This document shows, one piece after another, positions 7,648 to 17,100 of a stretch of 64,000 nt of DNA. How positions within the stretch are numbered: the stretch's first letter is position 1; the number at the start of each line of letters is the position of its first letter. This DNA comes from Stenotrophomonas terrae. GTDB lineage: Bacteria; Pseudomonadota; Gammaproteobacteria; Xanthomonadales; Xanthomonadaceae. The DNA lies in assembly GCF_001431465.1 (NCBI RefSeq), contig NZ_LDJJ01000004.1, forward strand, positions 61,064-125,063. Direction: 5' to 3'. A model generated the notes under the pieces. That model did no database searches, had not been told where the DNA came from, and was given only the letters and a program-made list of their open reading frames with translations. The position numbers and the translations under genes were made by a program.

Positions 7648-9633
7648 TCAGAACCTCCAGTTGGCATTGGCGAACCAGGTGCGGCCCGGCATCGGGTAGC
7701 CGTCGGCCAGCTCGTACCACTTGTCACCGATATTGCGCACACCGAGATCGAAGTCCCAGGCCTCGTGCGGGCTCCAACTGGCCTTGAAACCGGCGCTGCC
7801 ATAGCCGGGCAGGTCGCGAACCGGTCGCGCTGCGTCGGCATAGCTGACCTTGCGGCCCTGCTCGGCTTCCAACGTGGCCTGCAGCTTGAGCTGCGGCAGC
7901 AGCTGCCAACCCACGGCCAAGAACAGGCGCTGGCGCGGGCTGTCGAGCAGGGCCACGCTGCGGTCTTCGAGGTTGGTACGGCGCAACCAGGTGTAGCTGG
8001 TCTGCAGGTCCCAGTCGTCACCGAGGCGCTGACGCAAGCCCAGTTCCACACCCTGGTGGCGGGCCTTGCCAATGTTCTGCGCCTGGTTGCAGGTGCTGCC
8101 GCCACATTCGCGCGAGGCCACCACGGCGTTCTGGATCAGGTCATCGATGCGGCTCTGGAACAGTGCCGCCTGCAGCTGGCCGCCTTCCCACCAGCGGCCG
8201 CGCACGCCCACCTCGAAGTGCAGGGCATGTTCGGCTTTCAGGTCCGGGTTGGGCAGGGCCGCACCCATGCGCGCCGAATAGCGGTCCTTGATGGTGGGGA
8301 AGCGGGTGCGCTGCGCGGCGCTTGCATACCACTGCTGGTCCGGCGCCAGCTGCTGTACGTACTCCAGCACCGCATTGGTGGCATCGGTGCTGCCGGTCGG
8401 CCAGAAGTACACGCGTTTGGCATCGCGACGGTCATGGCCGATGCCCACGCGCAGGTGCGAGGTATCGGTCAGCGCAATACGGTCTTCGATCGCCACCGAG
8501 GTGGTGACATCACGGAAGTCCTTGCTGGGCGAGTGCGGGTTGCGCTCGCTGTGCTGGTCTTGCTTGTAGTGGATAGCGAACTGCAGTTCCTGGCGGGGCA
8601 GGGCCGTCGTGGCCAGGGTCACCGAGCCGCCAACGGTGCTGTCGTCGTAGATGCTGGGGAAGCTGCTGTTGTCGATCGCCACCTGGTAGGTGCCGTCGGT
8701 ATAGGCGTCCAGGCCGTTGCCGTAGGTATCGCGGTAGGCGCGGGTGCGCAGTGTGGTGTGCTCGCCCAGGCGGGTGTTGCCGATGAAGTACAGGCTGTCC
8801 TTGTCCCACCACGGCCAACGCCAGTAGCGGATACCGCTGCGTGCGGTACCGGTGTAGACCGGGTTGTCCTTCTCGCCGTCCTGGCGCGCGTAGCCGATTG
8901 CGTACTCGTCGCCCTCGCGCGGGGTATAGCCGAGCTTGAGGGACAGGCGGCGGTCGTCGCGCGAGGCGTTGCGGCGGTTCTTGCCGGTATCGGTGGGCAC
9001 GCGCTTGTAGTCGACGAAGCCATCCGGCAGCGGGAACTCATCTGCCTTCAGAATCGACGCGCCCAGCTGGAAGTACCAATCGCCGCGGCGGCCGCCGAGG
9101 TTGAATGCGGCTTTGCGCTCGCCACCATCGGCGATGCCAAGCCGCATGTCGCCTTCCAGCGGCCGCTCCGGGCGGCGGCTGATCAGGTTGATCGCACCAC
9201 CCAGGATGTTCGGTCCGTATAGCAGCGAGGCCCCGCCGCTGGCAACCTGGATCTCGGCCAGGTCGAAGGTGGTGAAGCGACCGAAATCCACGTAACCGTC
9301 ATAAGGCACATATAGCGGGATGCCGTCGAGGAACACGGGCACCTGGCGTGCGTCGAAACCTCGCAGATAGACCATGTCCTCGTTGCGCGAATTGCGCGCC
9401 AGGCTCACGCCCGGCAATACGCTGACCGCATCTCCGACGGTGTTGCGGTCGAGTTGCTGGATGCGTTCGGCATCAAGGCTGCGTTCGGCTACGGCGGGCG
9501 AGGTGCCACGCTCGGCATGCACGTCGATCGTGCCCAAGGTGAACACGGGCGGTGGCGAGGCAACGTCGGCCGCAGCGGCGGTCAACGGCAGCAATAGAGC
9601 CGACAGGGGTAGAACGAAACGACAGGTACGCAT
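7648..9633 (-). CDS. TonB-dependent outer-membrane receptor, ModE-regulated
   Basis: Encodes 661 residues with a signal peptide (about 1-22, ending Ala-Ala-Ala-Ala). The plug domain starts near residue 45 (A-E-R-I-Q-Q, D-A-V-S-V-L-P-G-V), continues with L-R-G-F and the canonical segment ending G-G-A-I-N-L-I-S-R near residue 145, and is followed by a beta-barrel ending in N-W-R-F (terminal Phe). First gene of the six-gene operon, with its start 20 bases from a ModE-type palindrome. Outer-membrane, energised by TonB. Substrate is inferred as a molybdenum-containing chelate. Most molybdate uptake is thought to rely on porins, so a ModE-linked receptor is noteworthy. Confidence 0.9.
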   Translation of the reverse strand: MRTCRFVLPLSALLLPLTAAAADVASPPPVFTLGTIDVHAERGTSPAVAERSLDAERIQQLDRNTVGDAVSVLPGVSLARNSRNEDMVYLRGFDARQVPVFLDGIPLYVPYDGYVDFGRFTTFDLAEIQVASGGASLLYGPNILGGAINLISRRPERPLEGDMRLGIADGGERKAAFNLGGRRGDWYFQLGASILKADEFPLPDGFVDYKRVPTDTGKNRRNASRDDRRLSLKLGYTPREGDEYAIGYARQDGEKDNPVYTGTARSGIRYWRWPWWDKDSLYFIGNTRLGEHTTLRTRAYRDTYGNGLDAYTDGTYQVAIDNSSFPSIYDDSTVGGSVTLATTALPRQELQFAIHYKQDQHSERNPHSPSKDFRDVTTSVAIEDRIALTDTSHLRVGIGHDRRDAKRVYFWPTGSTDATNAVLEYVQQLAPDQQWYASAAQRTRFPTIKDRYSARMGAALPNPDLKAEHALHFEVGVRGRWWEGGQLQAALFQSRIDDLIQNAVVASRECGGSTCNQAQNIGKARHQGVELGLRQRLGDDWDLQTSYTWLRRTNLEDRSVALLDSPRQRLFLAVGWQLLPQLKLQATLEAEQGRKVSYADAARPVRDLPGYGSAGFKASWSPHEAWDFDLGVRNIGDKWYELADGYPMPGRTWFANANWRF

Positions 9634-9652
9634 CCTCGCGATTCCTCGGGTT

Positions 9653-9676
9653 CGTTATATCCAAGATGATATAACG
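9653..9676. promoter_or_regulatory. ModE-type operator
   Basis: A perfect inverted repeat, CGTTATATC / GATATAACG, with 9-bp arms and 6-bp spacer. Its arms match the known ModE site architecture (CGTTATAT, eight bases, then a TATAACG-like arm) described for E. coli modA. It lies between the start of the TonB receptor gene (9633, minus) and modE (9816, plus). Close proximity to the receptor start suggests repression of the uptake operon when molybdate is plentiful, and possibly modE autoregulation. Confidence 0.85.
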
Positions 9677-9815
9677 ATTGGCAGGGGTCAACTTGATGAC
9701 CGACAGGGAGATTCTCGACGCTGGCCGGTACGGCCACCTTGATCGATATCAAGCCCGGTGCAGGATGGCTACGCCGTACACTGGCGGCTCGCGTGAACAC
9801 AGGGATCGAAGCACG

Positions 9816-10619
9816 ATGAGTGAGGCCGGGCCGCCGCTGGAACTGCAGGGCAACCTATGGCTTAGCGTTGCCGGACAGAGTGTGGGCGGTCACGGCCGCT
9901 TCGCGCTGCTGGGCCTGATCGACGCCTGTGGCTCGATCAGCCAGGCCGCCAAACGCATGGGCATGACCTACAAGAACGCCTGGGATGCAGTGGACGCCAT
10001 GAACACTGCCGCCGGCGAGCCGCTGGTCGCGCGCAGTGTGGGCGGCCGTGGCGGTGGTGGTGCACGCCTGACCGAGCGTGGCCGCCAGTTGATCACCCGT
10101 TTCGAGGAGGTCGAGCGTGCGCACCGTGTTTTCCTGCAGTCGCTGCAGGCCACCCCTGGGCTGGACGAGGATCTGGCCCTGATCCGGAGAATCGGCATGA
10201 TCACCAGTGCACGCAACCAGTTCCATGGCCGGGTCAGCGCGCTGGCCATCGGCGCGGTCAACGATGAAGTGCAGATCGAAGTGGCCCCAGGCCTGGCGCT
10301 GGTGGCAACGATCACCCATGGCAGCGTGGAGTCATTGGGGTTGGCGGTGGGCGTACCAGCCTATGCATTGGTGAAGGCGTCGTCGGTGATCGTGGCGCAA
10401 GGCGAGGGGCGCTATTCGGCACGCAACCAGTTCAGCGGCACCGTGCAACGAATCACCGAGGGAGCGGTGAATGACGAAGTAGTGGTGGATATCGGCCATG
10501 GTTGTAGCGTGGTGGCGGTGATCACCCGCGCCAGTACCGCAGCGCTGGAACTGCGCGAGGGCGGCAGGGCGACGATGCTGTTCAAAGCATCGTCTGTGAT
10601 CGTGGGCATCGCCCCCTGA
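9816..10619 (+). CDS. modE: Molybdate-responsive transcriptional regulator ModE
   Basis: Encodes 267 residues, close to the 262 of E. coli ModE. The N-terminal winged helix-turn-helix is clear: G-S-I-S-Q-A-A-K-R-M-G-M-T-Y-K-N-A-W-D near residue 40. Two tandem molybdate-binding TOBE/MOP domains follow, each starting with S-A-R-N-Q-F (about residues 128 and 203) and containing A-V-N-D-E-V. The ATG at 9816 begins the first ModE-like sequence; the frame remains open upstream but that part is unlike the family. Divergent from the TonB/ABC operon, with a ModE-type operator between them. Molybdate-bound ModE normally represses uptake genes. Confidence 0.95.
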   Translation: MSEAGPPLELQGNLWLSVAGQSVGGHGRFALLGLIDACGSISQAAKRMGMTYKNAWDAVDAMNTAAGEPLVARSVGGRGGGGARLTERGRQLITRFEEVERAHRVFLQSLQATPGLDEDLALIRRIGMITSARNQFHGRVSALAIGAVNDEVQIEVAPGLALVATITHGSVESLGLAVGVPAYALVKASSVIVAQGEGRYSARNQFSGTVQRITEGAVNDEVVVDIGHGCSVVAVITRASTAALELREGGRATMLFKASSVIVGIAP

Positions 10620-10639
10620 TTTGGCGGAATCCGCAACTG

Positions 10640-10900
10640 ACGCGCCTTCGCTCATCCCATCAAGGACAAGCGCAGCTGGAAGCGGGCGCGTCGTCGGGAG
10701 CACTTCAAGGCAAGTGTGCACGCGAACTTCGAACAGCCTTTCCGAATGGTGAAATGACCGTCTGGTTACACCAAGGTCGCTCTCGCGGCATGGCGAAGAA
10801 CACAGCGCAGGTCATGGCACTGTTTGCGCTATCGATTTGCGGATGGCGCGGCGGCAACTGCTGCTGACAATAAGGAAATCATGCCTGCAGGACTGGAGAA
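10640..10900 (+). pseudogene. IS5-family transposase 3' remnant
   Basis: Translating 10662 onward gives a Lys/Arg-rich stretch (S-W-K-R-A-R-R-R-E-H-F), then E-Q-P-F-R-M-V-K, a stop, S-G-Y-T-K-V, and in another frame R-G-M-A-K-N-T-A-Q-V-M-A-L-F-A-L-S. This is the C-terminal end of IS5-group transposases (the V-K-x-Q-F-G-Y-x-K-x-R-Y-R-G-L-x-K-N region), broken by a stop and at least one frameshift. No inverted terminal repeats or 5' part were found, so it is an old fragment. The remaining 240 bases up to the autotransporter gene hold only its presumed promoter and leader. Confidence 0.75.
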
Positions 10901-11141
10901 TCCGTCCTGGGTGCGAAGTTTCAACTGAAGACTGCGGGTTTTCATCCGCCTATCAGCTGTTTCGCTTGAATCGCTGCGAAACAATCAACTCTTACGTTCC
11001 ATCTTTGTAAGAAAAACGTTGGGCAGCGGTATAGTCTCGCCCCTGGTGGAAATCGTCCGTGTCCTAATCTGCTGCCGTCCCTGGCTGTTCCGCGCCGTGG
11101 GCGCAAGGCAGCAATCACTGCTCATCCTGGAGAAGTAGGCC

Positions 11142-14100
11142 TTGAATCACGTGTACCGTTTGGTATGGAACCGCGCCATGCGCATGTGGCAGCCCGTCTC
11201 GGAGCTGGCGACCCAGGCGCGTGGCGGAGCGGCGCGCACGGCGGTCTACGCGCCGATGCGGTGGCGCTTGAACGTGATGTCCGTGGCCGTGGGGCTGGGA
11301 CTAGCCGCTTGGGGACCGGCTGCCATGGCGGCCTGCACCGCTGCTGGTGTGACGGTGACCTGCAACACGGCCGTCTATCCGCTGACGCCCCACTACGTCA
11401 ACTCGAGTGACAGCCTGAGCGTCACGGTAGGGCCGAACGGCGGCGTGGGCGTACTGCTGGGCGTGGGCGGCACAGCGATGCTGCTGCAGGGCAACAGCGG
11501 GTCGGTGACCAACAACGGTAGTGTCGACGTGTTTGCGTTGGGCAGCGGCCTGGCCGTGTTGTCGTCGGGCCTGGTTCTGGGCAAGCCGGAAGGGAGCACG
11601 CCCACGGTCGGCACGTACACCGTCCATAACGGGGCCTCCGGCCTTATCGGCGGCTCGGGCCGAGATACCTACGAAGCGCAGCTGGCAGATCTGACCGGGA
11701 TGGCGCTGTCCATCCACAACGGCACGGGCGGCGTGACCAACGTCACCAACAACGGCATCATCCGCGCCACGTCGCTGAACGGCGGCAGCCGGCCCGGCGC
11801 GGACATCGCGGCCGTCGCGATCTATGGCGGCGGTGTGACAAATTTTACCAACAACAGCACCGGCACCATTGCCGGCCGGGTGGCTTTCGAGTCGGGCAAC
11901 CCCATCGGCAACTACTTCAGGAACGGCGGCCTCATCAGTGGCAGCGTGTCGCTGGGGGCGGGTAGCAGGAATACGTTCATCGCCGAGTCCGGCTCCTCGA
12001 TCAGCGCGGCGGGCCTGACGACCGGAACCATCGGCGTCACGTCCGTGCCTGGCCTGCTGTTCGCCCAGCCGGGCACGGTGGATGGCGGCGCCGGCGGCAA
12101 CAATTCCCTGGTGTTCGCCGACACCTTCAGCCGTGGCCTGACCACCGGCGTGGCCGCCGGCACCTATCTGAATTTCAACAGCCTGACCGTCACCGGGGGC
12201 ACCTGGGAGCTGTCGGGCGGTCCGTTGCTGCCCACGGGCAGCAGCATCGCGCTCAATGGCGGTACGGTGCGCGTCGATGGCAGCGGCGCGCTGGGCATGG
12301 GGGCGATCGATGCAGCGGGCGGCGCCGTCGGCGCATCCGCGATGGGCGTGTCGGTGGGCAATACCTTCCTGCTGGGCTCGGGCGGTCTGACGTTGGACGG
12401 CACCCAGGCATTCACGGTGTCGGGCCTGTTGACGGGCACCGGGGGGCTGCGGGTGAGCGGCACCCAGGCGGTCACTTTGACGGGTGCCAACGACTACACG
12501 GGTGGCACGGTCGTCAATGCGGGGGCCGCGCTCAGGGGAAACACCACCAGCCTGCAGGGCAATATCGTCAACAACGGCACGGTGACCTTTTCCAACGCGG
12601 TCAATGGCAGCTACGGCGGCATCGTGTCGGGCAGCGGTAGCCTGTTCAAGGAAGGCAGCGGCACACTGACGGTCAACAGCCTGCTGGGCCATCAGGGTAG
12701 TACGGCCATCCAAGCCGGCACCCTGCGGCTGGGCACAGGCGGATCGCTGAGTCCAACGGCGACGGTGAGCTTGAGCACCGGCGCCGCGCTGGACCTGTCG
12801 GGAGCCGCGAATCAGAGCATCAACGGACTGGCCGGCATGGGCGGCACGGTCGTGTTGGGCGGGAATACGCTGAGCCTGTTCAATACAAACGCTACGACGT
12901 TCAACGGCGTGATCCAAGGCAGTGGCGGCCTGGTCAAAAGCGGACTCCAGACGCAGACCCTGACGGGCGCCAACATCTTCACCGGCGGCGTCAACATCAC
13001 GGGAGGCAAGCTGGCGTTAGGCGCGGGGGGCAGCCTGGCCGCGGGCTCGGTGATGACGGTGGGGGCGCAGGGCGCGTTCGATATCTCGGCGGCCTCCGAT
13101 ACGACGTTGGCGGCGCTCAATGGCGCGGGCGGCAACGTTGCGTTGGGTGCAAACAACCTTACGCTGGGAGCGGGCACCTACGCCGGCGTGATCACCGGCA
13201 CCGGCGGCATCAGCAAGAACACGGCGGACAGCCTGACGCTCGATGGCGTCAATACCTACACGGGGGCGACCCAGGTGAACGCCGGCAAGCTCCTGGTTGG
13301 CGGGTCCGCCGGCAATTCCGGCGCCCGCTTGAACAGCGCGGTGACGGTGGCCAACGGCGCCTCGATCGGCGGCTTCGGCCAGGTGAGCGGCAATGTGGCC
13401 GTGCAGGCGGGTGGCCGCCTGGCCCCCGGGGCGCCAGGCGGCGTCTTCACCGTCAATGGCAACCTGGGGCTGGCGCAGGGCAGCCAGATGGACTTTTTCT
13501 TCGGCGCGCCCGGCAGCTCGAGCGCCCCGGGCGCTGGCCACAGCGTGCAGGTCAACGGCGACCTAGCGTTGAACGGCGCGCAGCTCAACGTCAACGATGC
13601 GGGCGGCTTCGGCATCGGCCTGTACCGGCTGTTTGACTACACCGGTTCGCTGGCGACGAGCAACGGCGGCATCAACGGGCTGACGGCTGGACAGACCTTG
13701 CAGATGCTCAACGGGTCCAAGCAGATCAACCTGATCAACGCAGCGGGACTGACGCTCAATCTCTGGAACGCCGATCGCACCGCGAGGCCCAATCAACTGG
13801 GTGGCGGTTCCGGCATCTGGTCCAAGACCACTGCAAACTGGACGGACGCTGGCGCCTCCGTGACGTCGGCGTTCTCGCCGGTCAATGCATTCGCCATCTT
13901 CGGCGGCACTGCGGGTACGGTCACAGTGGATGGCGGCGCTGGCAACGTCAGCGCCGGCGGCGTGCAGTTCGCCAGCGATGGCTACCGTTTGAACGGTGAC
14001 GCGCTCAACCTGGTGGCGCAGGCGGCCGGTGTGCTGAGCGAGTTGCGCGTGGGTGACGGCAGCACCGCATCGGCCGGCTGGACCACCACGCTGGACAACG

Positions 14101-17100
14101 TCGTGGCTGGCAACGGTATCAACAAGACGGGGCTGGGCACCCTGGTGCTGACCGGCGCCAACACCTATGCGCAGACGCGCCTCTCCGCGGGCACGCTGTC
14201 GGTGTCGTCCGATGCAAACCTGGGCGCGGCCTCGGGCGGCCTGGACTTCCAAGGCGGCACGTTGCGGGTCACCGGCACCGCCTTCCAGAGCACGGCGCGC
14301 ACGATCACGCTGGGCGCGGCAGGCGGCGGGCTGGACATCGCCGATGCCAACAACACCTTCACGCTGGCGCAATGGCTGTCCGGCAACGGCGGCCTGGCCA
14401 AGCTGGGCGCAGGCACCCTGGTGCTGACCGACGCCAACACCTATCTGGGCACCACCACGGTGGCCGGTGGCAAGCTGGCTCTGGGCGCGGGCGGCAGCCT
14501 GGCCGTCGGCTCGATGGTGACGGTCGACGCGCAGGCTACGTTTGATATCTCAGCGGCATCCAACACGACACTGGCCGCGCTCAATGGCGCGGGCGGCAAC
14601 GTTGCGTTGGGTGCCAACACCCTTACGCTGGGGGCGGGCACCTATGACGGTGTGATCGCTGGCACCGGCGGGATCAGCAAGAACACGACGGGCAACTTGA
14701 CGCTCAATGGCGTCAATACCTACACGGGGGCAACCCAGGTAAGCGCGGGCGCGTTGCTGGTTGGCGGGTCCGCCGGCAATGTCGGCGCCCGCTTGAACAG
14801 CGTGGTGACGGTGGCCAACGGCGCCTCGATTGGCGGCTTCGGCCAGGTGAACGGCAATGTAGCCGTGCAGACGGGTGGCCGCTTGGCGCCCGGGGCGCCA
14901 GGCGGCATATTCACGGTCAATGGCAACCTGGCGCTGGCGCAGGGCAGCCAGATGGACTTCTTCTTCGGTGCGCCCGGTAGCTCGGGTGCTGCGGGCGCTG
15001 GCCACAGCGTGCAGGTCAACGGCGACCTGGCGTTGAACGGCGCGCAGCTCAACGTCAACGACGCGGGTGGCTTCGGCATCGGCCTGTACCGGCTGTTCGA
15101 TTACACCGGTTCGTTGACGACGAGCAACGGAGGCATCACCGGCCTGGCGGCCGGACAGACCTTGCAGATGCTCGGCGGGTCCAAGCAGATCAACCTGATC
15201 AACGCGGCGGGACTGACGCTCAATCTCTGGAACGCCGATCGCACCGCGACGCCCAATCAACTGGGTGGCGGTTCCGGCATCTGGTCCAGGAACAGCGCCA
15301 ACTGGACGGACGCTGGCGCCTCTGTGACGTCGGCGTTCTCGCCCGACAATGCATTCGCCATCTTCGGCGGCACGGCGGGTACGGTCGCGGTAGATAGCGG
15401 CGCCGGCAACGTCAGCGCCAGCGGCGTGCAGTTCGCCAGCGATGGCTACCGTTTGAATGGCGACACGCTCAATCTGGTGGCGCCAGCGACCGGTGTGCTG
15501 AGCGAGTTGCGGGTGGGTGACGGCAGCACCGCATCGGCCGGCTGGAACGCCACGCTGGACAATGTCGTGGCCGGCAACGGCGTCGACAAGACGGGGCTGG
15601 GCACATTGGTGCTGACCGGCGCCAACACCTATGCACAGACGCGCCTCTCCGCGGGCACGCTGTCGGTGTCGTCCGATGCAAACCTGGGCGCGGCCTCGGG
15701 CGGCCTGGACTTCCAAGGCGGCACGTTGCGGGTCACCGGCACCGCCTTCCAGAACACAGCGCGCACGATCACGCTGGGCGCGGCAGGCGGCGGGTTGGAC
15801 ATCGCCGATGCCGGCAACACCTTCACGCTGGCGCAATCCCTGACCGGCAATGGCGGCCTGGCCAAGCTGGGTGCAGGCACGCTGGTGCTGACCGGCGCCA
15901 ACACCTATCTGGGCACCACCACGGTGGCTGGTGGCAGGTTGCAGGTGGGCGATGGCGCCATGGGTGGCAGCATCGCCGGCGATGCCGACATCCAGGCCGG
16001 TGCAACGCTGGCGTTCAAGCGCAGCGACCAGATTGTCTACAGCGGCGCGATCTCCGGTTCGGGCAACCTGCGCCAAGAAGGCAACGGCACGCTGGTGCTG
16101 AAGGGCGATAGCAGCGGCTATACGGGCATGACCTCCGTGTCGCTCGGCGAGCTGGAAGTGGATGGCAAGCTGGGCGGTACGGTGCTTGCGATGGCAGGCA
16201 GCACGGTTTCGGGCGTCGGCACCCTGAACCAGTTGACCGTGGGCTCGGGCGCCACCTTGTCGCCAGGCAACAGCGTCACGCCGTTCGGCCGCTTGAATGT
16301 GCTGGGTGACTTGAATCTGTTGCAGGGTGCGTCGTATCGCGTCGCGGCAGCGGCCGATGGCGGGCACAGCAGCGTCAATGTCAGCGGCGTCGCCAATCTG
16401 GCGGGTTCGGTGCTGCACATGGGCCAGAACGGCACCTACGCGCCGTCCACGACCTACACCATCGTCACCGCGGGTGGCGGGGTGCAGGGGCGGTTTGATG
16501 ATGTCTCCAGCAACCTGGCGTTCCTGACGCCATCGCTGACGTATAGCAGCAACAAGGTGGACCTGAGCGTACAGCTCAAGGACGTGCCCGATGACGGCAA
16601 CGGCGGCGAGCGTCCGATCGAATTCGTTGACGCCGCTTCCACGGGCAATCAGCGTTCGGTCGCGCGGGCGTTGCAAAGCCTGCCCACCGACAGTCCATTG
16701 TTCCGCCGGGTATTGAACCTGCCCAACGGCGCGCCGGGCGAGGTGTTCAATGGCTTGTCCGGCGAAATGCACGCCACTGCGGTATCGGTGACGCAAAGCG
16801 TGGCCAACAGGTTTGTGCAGGCCCCAATGAACCGCCTGCGTGCCAATCTTGCAGCGCATATGCTGCCCCGCGTGCTGACGGCGCAGCTCGGCCCAGGCTT
16901 AGCCGCGTTGCCGCAATCGGACGAGCAACCTTTGTGGATACAAGTTCTTGGCAACCGGAGCTCGCTGGGCGGCAACGGCAACGCCGCCCGCAGCACGCAG
17001 AGCCACAGCGATCTGGCAGTGGGTGGCGACGTGGCGATCAGTGGCGGCTGGCGCCTGGGTGGCGCGCTCGGCCATTCCAATAGCCGCAGTCGCACCGGCG

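Noticed and set aside
13003..15930. CRISPR array or minisatellite
   Set aside because: Two long in-frame coding units, not short direct repeats with spacers.
11301..16859. Two very long minus-strand open frames opposite the autotransporter
   Set aside because: Composition is Arg/Gln/His/Ala-rich without domains, and the plus-strand product is clearly recognisable. They are GC-bias shadows.
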